NCBI GenBank assembly: GCA_032433595.1
Contig: JASWJB010000091.1
Location: 1-64,000, forward strand
Direction: 5' to 3'
From: Conoideocrella luteorostrata
Taxonomy: Eukaryota; Ascomycota; Sordariomycetes; Hypocreales; Clavicipitaceae
DNA length: 64,000 nucleotides
The translations under genes and the position numbers were made by a program. Shown piece by piece: positions 10,416 to 21,428 of this stretch (the first letter of the stretch is position 1; every line of letters starts with the position of its first letter). The notes under the pieces are model-generated. The model had not been told where the DNA came from. It worked only from the letters and a program-made list of their open reading frames with translations, and did not search any database.

Positions 10416-11417
10416 CTTGTGCGAAAAGGAATGGTTGGGACGATACTGGGAGACCTCCACTAGCAAAAGGTCACTGTATGTTCGCAACGTTCACATAACT
10501 AGCCAGGTCATGAAGTGTACTGAGTTGACAACTTCTGCAGGGCGCGTTGGTGTAAGCTTACAAAAGGTCAATTCCTGATCAGCCACCACAGCAGGGATGT
10601 AGTTGAGCTTATGTGTCAACGTTGTCTGCTGGCAGCGGCCACGGTAGCGATCGCGCGTACCAGACCGGAGGAGCAAACTGATTTAGCGTGGAGTTGGGGT
10701 AATGGGAACCATTGAGTTTGTTGCCGTGGACCCGAATCCCATTGTGGTGGTACATGGAGTAAATGATAAAGCGGTGGGGGTGAGTGTAGGCGAGCAGTGG
10801 TGGTGGCGGCGGCGGCGGCGGTGGTGGTGGTGCAGGCTGCCTCGTCCCTGTCATCACGATAACTCGTGAGCCTTCGGTCAGACCCACGGAAAGCTCAAAC
10901 TGCTGAGAGAGCCAGAGGGCCAGAGTGGAGGTGGAGGTGGAGGTGGAGGCGGCGCCGGAGGCCGATGTAACTCAACCTCGGCATGTGGAGAAGTTGCATC
11001 CAATAGTCAGCGGTTGGAAAGCAGGCCCCCAACGGGCGGATGACGCTGCTACGATCTCCGAATCTGGGGCTCCATTTGGCGATTCTAATGTACTTGCTCG
11101 ATTCTCCAGGAATAAGCCAACGTACTGGCAATCCGACATGGCAAGCTCGGGCCCTAATACAAGGGGCCCGGAGCTCCTCTGACCCACGAGCACGAGATTC
11201 ATTCAGTGCACCTACGCTCGCAGTATCCAAGTACGTGCTTGAGATGAGACCTCACATCGATCTCCTACCAAGTTCCCTCCTCATCTCTACAAGACTCCCA
11301 ACTATACCTAATATCGACCTTGATCGTTTGCATTTTCAAAATCATCGAGCCTTGCGTCTTCTCTTGTAAAGGCTCAACAGACTCACGACCTCGCCCCTTC
11401 TTTTACACTTGACGGCC
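10416..11417. promoter_or_regulatory. Shared divergent promoter region
   Basis: About 1 kb lies between the starts of the oxoprolinase (minus) and the monooxygenase (plus) and should hold both promoters. It contains a GGT/GGC triplet tract at about 10798-10834, a GGAGGTGGAGGTGG tract at about 10926-10952, and CT-rich sequence just before the plus-strand start. I see no unambiguous TATA box and no real gene; the frames here are proline/glycine translations of the triplet runs. Confidence 0.55.
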
Positions 11418-13399
11418 ATGGGATCCTTAGTATCATCCTTGGGGGGAGATGACTGCGGCAGTGCAGACGGTAAGTCCGGCTACCGGATTCCGGAGAAGCC
11501 CAGTCGCCAAGGAAGAAAACTCAAGATCATCTGTCTCGGTGCCGGTGCCAGTGCCATCAACCTGGCTCATGAGATCAGCTTGAGCAAGCTGGACCTCGAT
11601 TTCGTCTGCTACGACAAGAACCCATCCGTCGGTGGCACCTGGTATGAGAACCGGTACCCGGGATGTGGCTGCGATATTCCTTCTATCAATTATCAGTACT
11701 CTTGGGCGCCGTCGCCCAACTGGACATCATTGTGAGTGTCCCCACATCTCTTCACTAATAAGCACGAAGCTGACGAAATTCGGTAGTTACTCAAGCGCTT
11801 CGGAGATCCTGGCTTACTTTAAGGGAGTTGCTGAGAAACACGACCTGATGAAGTACATCAAGCTCAGCCACAGAATCACTGGTGCTTTCTGGGACGAGCA
11901 AGACCAGAATTGGACCCTTCGCATCCAGCGTGGTGATGACGAGAAGGATGCCTTTGAGGAGAAGTGCGATATCTTCGTCAACGCCAGTGGTGTTCTCAAG
12001 TAAGAAACGATTCCTGGGAGAAATTCCCTGCAGCAGAGTTTTAATCAGTATGCAGCAAATGGAAGTGGCCCAACATCCCCGGACTCGAAACCTTTGCTGG
12101 CGACATGCTCCACACCGCCAACTGGGACGATTGTGTCGATATCAAGGGAAAACGAGTCGGCGTCATTGGCGGCGGATCATCTGCTGTGCAGGTCGTACCC
12201 AACTTGCAACCACGTAAGTGATCGATTCGACGGCAGCTTTATTGTGGAGTTCGGGGCTAATCATCCGTGTAGACGCTGCTACCATGAAGTGTTTTATTCG
12301 AAGCGCGGCCTGGATCACAGCGGCATTTGGTCAGCGTTTTGCTGGCCCCAATGGCACCAACTTCAAGTGTAATTTGACCATCCATCCCCCATCCAACCAC
12401 TTTGACGCCTTGCTGACACAATCAGACACAGAAGAACAGCACAAAATCATGAGAGAGGACCCCCGCAAGTATCTCGCCTACCGCAAGAAGATCGAATCAG
12501 AGCTCAACTCCCGATTCCGCTTCATCCTCAACGGCTCGAAAGAACAAGCCGACGCCCGCGCGTTCGCCGAGCAGGCTATGCGATCCAAGCTCGGCGACCG
12601 TGAGGACATTGCCGACATTCTGATCCCCAAGGATTTCGCCGTTGGCTGCCGTCGCCCCACGCCCGGAAACGGCTACCTCGAGGCCTTGTGTGCTGGCAAC
12701 GTCGACGTCGTGAACGGTGACATTGTCGAGATCACCCCCCGGGGTATCAAGACCCGGGACGGCACGGAGCACGAGTTTGATGTGATTGTCTGTGCCACCG
12801 GCTTCGATGTTAGCTGGCGCCCGGCATACCCATGCATTGGCCGCAATGGCGTCAACATGAGCGAGTACTGGGCTAACGTCCCCAACACCTACCTGTCGCT
12901 TGGAGTCGCCAATTTCCCCAACTACTTCATCTTCAACGGACCTTTCGGTCCTTACGGCCACGGCAGCTTCCTGCCCATCACCGAGATCGTCGCCCGCTAC
13001 GTGATGCAGGTCCTCAAGAAGATGTCCGAGGAGGAAATCTCGTCCTTTGCACCCAAAGAGACCGCCGTTGCTGACTTTGTCGAGCACCGCCGCAAATTCA
13101 TGCCCCGAACAGCATGGACATCTCCTTGTCGTTCCTGGTTTAAGCAGGGTACCGTGGAGGGTGAGCCCATGATGTGGCCCGGTTCGCGCATCCACTTCTT
13201 CGAGACAATCAAGACGCCAAGATGGGAGGATTTTGACTTGAAGTACACGACGCCAAATCGCTTCGCCTACTTTGGAAACGGCTTCGCGGCAAGAGAGACG
13301 GACGGCAGTGATTTGACCTGGTACCTGGGGCTATTGGATGGGCGCGAGGAGCAGCCACCCTTGCTTGATGATGATTTCAAGGACTTTTTTATGGCCTGA
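11418..13399 (+). CDS. FAD-dependent Baeyer-Villiger-type monooxygenase
   Basis: The product is a class B flavin monooxygenase, expected to insert oxygen next to a ketone (forming an ester or lactone) or to oxidise N or S, using FAD and NADPH in the cytosol. Exons are 11418-11731, 11787-11999, 12056-12213, 12273-12368 and 12426-13399, giving 584 residues. The last intron (12369-12425) is 57 bp and in frame, so a retained version (19 residues longer) is possible; NFKYTEEQ across the splice looks more family-like. Seen motifs: the FAD-binding GAGASA near residue 41, [11 protein letters not shown] near 75, the Baeyer-Villiger fingerprint [12 protein letters not shown] (FxGxxxHxxxW) near 187, and the NADPH-binding GGGSSA near 213. 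It is divergent from the oxoprolinase and convergent with the permease. The substrate is unknown. Confidence 0.93.
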
Positions 13400-13499
13400 G
13401 CATTAGATGGTGTGAAAGAGATGGAGCCAATAGTGATTGGTACGATATTCACACTTTACATATGCATCATCTGAAATACGGTTATGGCAAGTACAAAAC

Positions 13500-13880
13500 T
13501 GTTGGAATCTTGCCGCCAAGCACACGATAAGAGCACGGAGCGAGCCACGTGGTCACCTTTCGGCCACCCTATTTATACGAGTATCGTAGGCATCGTGTCT
13601 TGACTTGTTTTTCCCCTCTTAGATAGACAGAGATTATTATTGAATATATTGTATTTTGATGCATTTGATCTACATCAACTTGCACAGCGCCCCTGTGCAA
13701 CCCACATTTTTTTTTTTTTTTTTTTTTGCATCAAACGATGTATTCAAGTCTGTCTATCTAAGAAGAAGAAAACAAGTCAAGGTTGAACGCTCGATATCGC
13801 CGTATAAAAAGGGTGGCCGAAAGGTGACCACGTGACTCGCTCCGTGCTCTTATCGTGTGCTTGGCGCCAAGATTCCAACA
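13500..13880. mobile_element. Inverted composite of two LTR copies, TSD AAAAC
   Basis: A full plus-oriented LTR, TGTTGGAATCTTGCC to CAACCCACA (13500-13706), is followed by 21 T and then a minus-oriented LTR that lacks its last 50 or so bases (13728-13880) and ends GATTCCAACA. One 5-bp duplication AAAAC flanks the whole thing (13495-13499 and 13881-13885), so it integrated as a single piece. Read on the minus strand, the truncated copy stops at TTTGATGC and continues as poly(A), as a polyadenylated LTR transcript would. It sits in the intergenic space between two convergent genes. Confidence 0.88.
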
Positions 13881-14033
13881 AAAACCTTTTGGTTGATGGG
13901 CGTACATAAAATTTTACAAGTTGAATTGATTCCTCTCACTATACGTAGAACTATCAAGAATTTCCTTCACAAAGAGCCCAATAAAGTGGGTCAACACTAA
14001 AGTTATCTGCGGAAGATCAGATTGGATTGCGCA

Positions 14034-15633
14034 CTAGAGGAGGTAACGAAAGTTGGGCTGCTCAAAGTCGGTGAGATCCACGAACTCGGCTCCTTCCGTG
14101 ACAGTCTCCGAATTCTCGGCCTGTAGCTTGTCACGGCGCTTATTCTCGAGCCAATTAACCACGCGCAGAATAAGGAGAGTTGCAGCGGCGCAACCGTACA
14201 TCACTGCGACCATTAGCTTTCCAGAATGATACTCCGGGGCTTCCAGACCACTGAACGTCTGTGGCCCAATCCAGTTGCCAGCACCATAAGCCAAGATTTG
14301 CAAGCCATTGACAGTGGCTTTCTTGGTATACCCGAGAGTGTTGTTCGAGATGGTGACCATGAGCAGACACCAGGCTGCACCGGCAGCGCCAATGAAATAA
14401 TATCCGACAAGCAGGGCTGCCTTTGCTGTGAGCGGGATGCAAATCATCATGATGCCCCCAATCATAGGAATCAAAATGGCGATAAATGCCGGCAGGGTAC
14501 GGTCGAGATACCTGTCAGAGATGGAGGTGAAGAACAGCTTGCAGCTGATGTCCACAATTCCAGTCGGCATGTTGAGCAGTAGCGACATGCGCGGACTAAA
14601 GCCAAATGAGTTGATGACAATGGATCCAAAGGAGGTGATGCCTCCGTTAGGGATGTTCATCAGAAGTGAAAACAGGACGTATAAATAGGTACGCGGATCA
14701 CGGAAGGCTTCGAAGAATTGATCCCAGTTCCACTGCCTGTTGCCGATGCCCTGGGAGTTGCCACGAATGCGGTCAATGGCAATGAGCTTCTCCCTTCGGT
14801 TGAGAAACTTGGCATTGATCTGGTTATTGGGCATCCAGAGCCAACAGGCCATGCCTGTGGCGATGGTGGGGAGTCCCAAAATCAGATACAGGATACGCCA
14901 AGTCTCAAGACTTGAGTTCGCCACACCAGCCAGGCCGTAGGCGATGGGCCCCATGGTGAGCAGAGCTACGCCGTTACAGCTGAGCCACAAGCCAGCACGC
15001 TTGCCCTGCTCGTTCTGGCGGTACCACATGGAAGTAAGGATGACAAATGCTGGAGTGACAGTGGCTTCCAAGGCACCGAGGAAGAAACGAACAAGAAGAA
15101 GACCGGTGTAGCTGTCAGCGAATACATGGCAACAGAGAACGATGCCCCAAAGTAAGATGCTGGCAGACGAGTATTTGCCGAGAGGGAGGATTCGAAGGAA
15201 GTAGGTGGTTGGAAATCTGTAGGGTTGGCTGTCAGTGTCTATGAGTCCACCCAAATATTGAAACAACGGATCCGCGAAGAACGACATACTCCCAGGCGAT
15301 GTAGCCGGCGTAGAAGATACTCGAGGCCCAACTGTACTCTTGAGAGTTCGGCTTGAGACCAGTGTCCTCGCGGATACCCATCAAAGACGCGTAGTTGAGA
15401 GACGTCTTATCGGCAAATTGCAGCGCGTAAATCCAACACAGCATAGGCATGAGGGCCAAATCGATCTTGCGCAGGACCTTCTTCTCCTCTTCCGGAGTGT
15501 AATCAGTGACTTCACCGCGGACGAACTCCAACGCAGGATCGACGTTCTTGTCGAAGATTGGCTTCTCGCCGACCTGCTCTTGCTCCTCGACATTAACCCG
15601 CAAGATGTGGTGGACCCCGCTGACTGGTGCCAT
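14034..15633 (-). CDS. MFS permease, Dal5/allantoate-type (anion:cation symporter)
   Basis: A plasma-membrane major facilitator of the Dal5/Tna1-like family, which imports small organic anions such as allantoate, nicotinate or carboxylates. Exons 15633-15290 and 15216-14034 are joined by a 73-bp intron, splitting the Glu codon of AWEFPTTYF, for 508 residues, the usual length. Seen: a hydrophilic N-terminus, then YTPEEEKKVLRKID and LALMPMLCWIYALQFADKTS, the classical TM1 opening. Further on are LLLVRFFLGALEATVTPAF, SMWYRQNEQGKRAGLW and about ten more hydrophobic segments, then a charged C-terminal tail. It is divergent from the regulator gene, with about 800 bp between starts, which suggests joint control. 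The substrate is not readable; linkage suggests the cluster's substrate. Confidence 0.93.
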
Positions 15634-16435
15634 CGTAAGGAAGTCGCAAGGGAGGCCAATATTTTTTAAACTTGAAAAGGATGCCTAGTATACGTGAAGA
15701 CAGCCCATTGCTTTGGCCGGCGTTGCTTTTGTATTCTGGATCAGTGGTAGACGGCCAGGGGTGGGGGGGGTCGTTTGAGACTATGGCCTCAGGCCGCGCC
15801 AGGCAGTATTGGCCACCTCCACATCGTGCACCTAGTACCCCAGAAGCGATGAGCATGGGGGGATGAGTTATCTGGGGAGAGTGGAGGTAAGGTAACATGA
15901 GATACGATTCTCTCATCCGCTAGTCAAATCGTCCCCACATACTCAACTCCGGGTGGCGTCGTCAACGGCGCCCAGTACGGAGTGCTCCGTACAATTTGTG
16001 GAGCTCCACTTTGGCGGAAACTTGCCTATCTCCATGTGGAGCAGAGCCTGAATGCTGGCATTAATAATGCGGGGGAGACTCTAGTGTTTTCGACGATCCG
16101 TCATTACTCCTCTCCTCCTAATCCAGCACTTGACTATGGATTCGAAAAGTCCCTCAGTATCTCGACAAGAGGGGTTTTGTGGAGGAGTCGAGGTACGGAG
16201 CTGTAGGAAGTTGGGGGATATGGAGATATGAAGGGCTGCTCTTGTAGCCCGTGTCTTATCTTGTGGCTATCGCAGTGAGTGGTGTGGGCCTTGCCTACTC
16301 CATATCTCGCCATTATTGCTTGGGTTTAGCTCGTGATCTTCCCCCCCTCCATCATCATCCATCCATCAACCAATTCAATCTCGCCTTGAGTCGAATGCGC
16401 TGCGCTGACAAACAAACATCCCATGCCTTCCTACT
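15634..16435. promoter_or_regulatory. Shared divergent promoter of permease and regulator
   Basis: About 0.8 kb separates the two ATGs. It carries GTACGGAGTGCTCCGTAC at about 15974-15991, a 7+4+7 inverted repeat, and CT-rich stretches with CATCATCCATCC before the regulator start. No frame here resembles a protein. Confidence 0.55.
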
Positions 16436-18701
16436 ATGAATGCCAACATGAACAGACCCTTTGTCTGCAATATCTGCGCAAGGATCTTCACTCGAAATGT
16501 ATGCACCTTCGCTCTCGCTCTTGTCCCATTCTAGCTGCTGCCCCATGATGAGCTGCGCCATCACTAGAGACTTCTGACTGAGCTGTTCTTGCGACCTTTA
16601 GGAAAACTTGGAGAGACATAAGCGTTCCAGTGAGCACTCGATTGGATGATGGATCTCGACAGCGACAATCTCCGAAGGCTAACCTCGGCCCACAGAACAT
16701 CAAGGCAACACACATCGTCCCTACGAATGCCCCCGTTGTCAGTCGCGCTTCTCCAGAAAGGACGTCTGCAAACGTCACGCCGAGCGTTGTCGCGGCTCTC
16801 GAGAACATCAAACACCCCGGGCGACCTTGGATATGGCCGCGAATTTGAATGACAATGACCAACCTATAGCGTCGATGATCGGGATCAAGCAATTACAGGG
16901 TGGTAACATGTCCAGCAGTCAATTGCTCGCGACCCCGAACGCACATATTCTCATTGCTGCGTACTGGGAACACTTCCATCCAGCACTGCCCATTCTGCAC
17001 CGAGCCACGTTCAACATGCAAGAACCGTCACTGCTAGTAGAAATAGTCGTGGCTGTCGGGTCTATCTACATGGCAACCACCCTTGAGGGCGATAGCGCAG
17101 CTTCATGTCTGCGCATGGGCCAGAATCTATGGGAGGCTGGGTGCAATGAATGTCAGAACTTGGTAAAAACTCACTCCGTAGGCAGATCCGCGCATTGTCG
17201 ACCCGTTTTCCTAATCGTAGTCGCAGGTTCGTGATGGATGGACCAACTGGCAGCAGCCTGCCGTGCTGCAAGTGTGGATCCTGCATATTGTCTACGGCAC
17301 TTATATGGGATACACAGCTCACTATCAGAAAGCGAAAAATCTGCTGCGAAGCCTGGTTGATGTAACGAACCCCTCGACCGGCTGCGAAGCTGCTGCTACA
17401 ATTGTCATGGCTCACTAACTCCCCATCTGCAGTACGTTCAAGATCATAGATTGCTTGCACAGTCTGTGGTCTTTCCCGGCCAGAGCACTTGGATGCACGC
17501 TCTCGCCGCCAATACAACATACGCGGATGAGGAAGAACTGCGGTATGCATGGCATAGTTACGTCGACGAGGAGTCCACCAAGCTCTGCATGTACACCCTG
17601 CAGCTGCTCGACTTCCATACCTTCTACCCCTGCAACTTACGATGTCTGACCTCCGCTATGGACTTTGATTGGGCGCTCCCTCATTCGGCCGGGCTGTGGG
17701 AGGCAGAGAACGCCGGTTCATGGATAGAGGTTCTACGTGAGGATGTGAGGGTCCAAGCCATGTTGGACCCCGACGATCATCTCTGCCTACCGTGTCCCTC
17801 GACCAAGTCTCTCTCGCTGGCAATCCAGTCGCTCATGTCAGATGCGCCGAGCCTTCATCTACTCTCTGCGTTGGAATCATCGCCCATCACTATTATTTTC
17901 CTGCTCACCATGCTCGATGCCCTCATACGAGATCTAACGCGCTCCCTCTACCAGTTGCCACCGGCTCTCGCCGACCCTTCGCCGTATCACATCCTGTCGC
18001 AGAATCAGAATCGACAAATGGCAGCTGCCCTGCAGCAGGTCACAAGACTGGCTGAGGAGCAGCCGGAATCTTCGCGGCGCGGGGTCGACGGACCGGTGTG
18101 GACCGCCATCGAGCGATTGTCGTTGGCCATCAGGCTTGGCTTGTACAAGCCAGACGACTTATTGATTGGCGGCGTGATCGACAGCAGCGTGACAGCTGGG
18201 CTTGCAGCCGCGACACACCTCACACTTGGTCGCTCAACGGGCACCCGACGGTCGTTGCGAATGTTATACCAGCATAATTCAGGCGAGGATGCCGTGTTGC
18301 TGTTCCTCGAGGAGATCGTAGCCTCGTTGGAATCCATGCTCGCTACTAGCAAGACGGAAGCGATGCGTGAGGCGCCCTGGGTGACGGTCGCAAGCTATCG
18401 CATCCTTTTGGCTATTTGGCGATCGCTTCGCTGGGCATCATCGGAGATGCGCAGGAGGGCCGAGTCGAACACTCAGTCTCACTTCGATACGTCCACCCTC
18501 ATCTTCAATACAATTATAGACACCGTCTCTCACCGCTTGGAAATAAGGCAGGACGCGAATGGCGTTCCATCGCCAGCGTCTGTTCCAGGCGAGACTTGTT
18601 TTTCCGGAGCCATCCATAAGTTCTGGACGGATCGGAACACCTGGACGGTTGGCTCCTCGATGGTGCCCATATTGGAGGAGATCTGTTCCACGGGCATGTG
18701 A
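16436..18701 (+). CDS. C2H2 zinc-finger transcription factor with Fungal_trans domain
   Basis: A nuclear DNA-binding regulator. Exons are 16436-16498, 16602-16629, 16696-17162, 17227-17361 and 17433-18701, giving 653 residues; all introns are GT-AG and keep phase. Two tandem fingers open the protein: finger 1 has C11, C14, H27 and H32, and finger 2 has C42, C45, H58 and C62, a C2HC variant. The zinc-finger coding is split by two introns, so it is easily missed. A Fungal_trans-type middle region follows (AAYWEHFHPALPILH near 95, SIYMATTLEG, WMHALAAN, SYVDEESTKL, LQLLDFHTFYP). The C2H2 plus Fungal_trans layout is that of pathway-specific regulators such as the nicotinate regulator HxnR of Aspergillus; I claim the architecture, not orthology. 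It is divergent from the permease and upstream of the dehydrogenase. A fragment of this gene or a paralogue lies at 4398-4471. Confidence 0.92.
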
Positions 18702-19100
18702 AGACTGAGTTTCTTTCACGCTGAACGTTTTCCCTTCTCCTGTCTGTCTTCCTCTTGGTTTCAACACTATGCCCACATGCGCCTTCGCCCGAACCTTTAC
18801 CTGCGAGTGGGGTGTTGTGGAGCTCCACCGCCGCCGCCGCCGCCGCCGCCGCCACAGCAGCAGCAGCCTGCACTATCCATTCCAGCCATCTCCACTAGCG
18901 ACCTTCCAACAACATGCCGGCTCGGGCTTCCCCGGGTGGTCATGCTGCCAAGGCGCAGGCTAGGAAAATGAGGAAGCAGTTGATGGTCTGTCTTGTACAG
19001 ATCTTTCCGACAAGGAGTACTGCATGCTCTTATACATGACCAACTAGTAGTTGCGTTGTGAGCTCAACTTGACAAGCCCGAATCAACATCAACAAGCATC
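18702..19100. other. Intergenic with (CCG)n and (CAG)n tracts
   Basis: It holds a CCG repeat of about nine units at about 18829-18855, followed by CAGCAGCAGCAGC. No gene is seen. The last 80 bp (CAACTTGACAAGCCCG, AATCAACATCAACAAGC) look like the 5' untranslated region of the following gene. Confidence 0.55.
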
Positions 19101-20224
19101 ATGTCTTCCACGGAACAGATTGGCTGGGTATGACAGATCATACGTAAACAATGAGTGGCATTACTGACTGATGACGGAAAAGTTCGGCCTTGGGTCCATG
19201 GGTTTAGGCATGGCTCTCAACCTCCAGAAGCATTTCTCTGCTTGTGGTTTGCCGCCTCTGTTATACAGCAACCGGACGCTATCGCGGGGAGACCCTTTGA
19301 GAGATGCTGGCGCTATCCCCGAAGAACATTTCGAAATGGTTCTGAAAAAGTCAACCATCATTTTTACAATGGTAAAGAAGCTTGGTCTGGCTTGTATTCA
19401 GAAGTGCTGACCGTGTTAGATCTCTAATGATGAGGTGCTTGACGGCCTGGTAACGAAAGCCTTGGCCGCGGGCATCTCGCTCCAGGATAAGATCTGGGTG
19501 GACACATCAACAGTGCATCCTAACACATGCAAAGATGTCTCTGCACGCCTAGGCAAACAGGGCGTTGCCTTCATCGCCTCTCCCGTCTTCGGCACCAGCG
19601 CCGTCGCTGCGACTGGCGAGCTCATTTTTGCTATGGCCGGACCCGCTCCCTCTCTCAAGCGTGTTGAGCCCTACATCATAGATGTCATGGGTCGCAAGAT
19701 AATCAACTTGGGCGAGGAGGCCCACAAGTCATGCTTGCTAAAGATCTCAGGGTATGACACGAGTCTTGCTCTGCGTGACTTTGCGTTTGACGGAGTCTAT
19801 CATGCTGATTCAGTACACACATAGCAACATTTTCGTCATCGGCTTTCAAGAACTTGCGTCAGAAGGTCTCGTCTTGGCGGAAAAGACCGGCCTCGGTGTC
19901 GACCAGATGGAGGAATTCATCGGCGACATGTTCGGCACCGTCATGCAAAGCTACTCCAAGCGCATGAGTAGTGGCTCTTTTGCGCCGCCGCTGAATCAGC
20001 AGCCTGGATTCTTGATCAGCTTGGCTATCAAGGACGTCGGACATGCCATTACCTTGGCTGAGGAGCATGGTGTCACGCTGCCGACAGTCGACATAGCCAT
20101 GTCGCGGCTGAAAGCTGCCAGGGAATTTGCTGGTTATCATCTGGACAGCTCGGCTGTTTACGGAATTTCACGACAGGAGGCAGCGTTGCCGTTTTGGAGT
20201 AAGAATAGCAGACAGGGTGATTAA
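19101..20224 (+). CDS. Beta-hydroxyacid dehydrogenase (3-hydroxyisobutyrate / tartronate-semialdehyde type)
   Basis: An NAD(P)-dependent oxidoreductase that interconverts a beta-hydroxy acid and the matching semialdehyde. Exons 19101-19127, 19183-19371, 19420-19751 and 19825-20224 give 315 residues, the normal family length. Splicing joins IGW to FGLGSMGLGMALNL, completing the Rossmann signature (G11-x-G13-x-x-G16). IWVDTSTVHPNTC and SPVFGTSAVAATGEL match the substrate-binding loop. LLKISGN carries the presumed catalytic Lys180 and Asn184. C-terminal LAIKDVGHAITLAEEHGV is typical of the all-helical domain. The tiny 27-nt first exon decides the start; the ATG at 19101 follows an AACAAGCATC context. 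It lies downstream of the regulator on the same strand and ends next to an extremely AT-rich block. The exact substrate is unknown. Confidence 0.92.
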
Positions 20225-20235
20225 GACCTATAGTT

Positions 20236-20590
20236 AAGTTTAAGCTATAAATAGAATTAAATATATTTATATTATATTTATATAATAATAATTTAATTTT
20301 TTAACTTTTAACTTTTAACTTTTAATAAATAATAATTATATTAAAAAAATTTATTTATATACTTAATTATATTAAAATAATTAATCATTTATTTAACTTA
20401 AAATTAAAAAAAAAATAAAAAAAAATAAAGTTACTATAATTATTTATATATTTATATAATTAAATACTTAAAATATATTTTATATTATTATAAATATTAA
20501 TTTATTAAAGTATAAAAGTATTTAAATTTATAAATATTAAAATATATATATTTAAAAATATAATACTTTAATTTAAATTACTCTATAGTA
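20236..20590. other. Extremely AT-rich block
   Basis: About 350 bp of almost pure A and T (ATTTATATTATATTTATATA, TTTTTAACTTTTAACTTTTAA) begins 12 bp after the dehydrogenase stop and ends sharply at TAAAGCGCTCTAAG. Base composition is unlike anything else in the window. It could be a remnant heavily mutated by C-to-T repeat mutation, or a mitochondrial-type insertion. No frame is visible. Confidence 0.85.
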
Positions 20591-21428
20591 TAAAGCGCTC
20601 TAAGTCGGCTGCGCCGGCAGGCAACTCCGATGAACCGTATCTCCACAAAGCCGCGCGGTATGACGGCTTTCTATTACGCTAATCCTAAGCGCGACGAGGG
20701 CCCATCGGTGATTCCACTTAGCAGGCCTCTTGTAGATTCAAGCGACAGCTTCTGGCCACTAGGAAACAGTTATACAACAGGCCAGCCAGCGAGGCAGTAA
20801 ATCTTTTATAATCGAGGCGAGGTGTCTAGCGGCTGAAATGTCAAAAATTACAGGCATGCATGTACACTGTGGGGCCATTGAAATTTGTTGCACGGTACTC
20901 CGTATACGGAGTATAAGAGGGTCTAATCACACAATTAGTATGGCGTGAGCCACGCCCGTTCTTTGTGCAAGAACCAACGAATAGGTTGGTAGCTCTACTA
21001 TCTTGTGGTAATCCACGTTCAAAGCCATTCGCTCCAGCTACATGAGCCGGGAAACTAACCACAAGAGTCGGCAAGGGGTTTGGCTGTTTCAGCCATTATG
21101 GACCATACGACTCTGTCATGTTCCTACGATTTGGCGAGTCAGGGATCCTAAACAGGTTCAACGATGCGGAGTGCGGATTCATGCGCTCATGCACAAGGAA
21201 AAAGTCTCAACTTCTACCTTGTAATCGTACAACCGGCCAATTTCAGCTTCTTGGCAGCTAAATATTTCCCGGACATGAAAGAACTATTTAGACGAGGCAA
21301 TGGCAGCACTCTCATTGCCGTTGAGCCAGAATACACAAGCACGCACGTCTCACTCGACTCACTCATCCGACGCGCCAGCGCTTGCGATTTCTTCAACTAT
21401 TATCCTGCAGACCTTTGTCATAGCAGAT
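20591..21428. other. Intergenic; promoter of the M43 protease
   Basis: Unique sequence without a supported gene. It holds an inverted TACTCCGTATACGGAGTA at 20897-20914, a perfect 18-bp palindrome. The 3' part should contain the promoter and leader of the protease gene at 21429. Confidence 0.5.

Noticed and set aside
12497..13195. A 232-codon minus-strand frame
   Set aside because: It is antisense to the monooxygenase exon, whose motifs and intron pattern are clear; GC-rich third positions leave the opposite frame open by chance.
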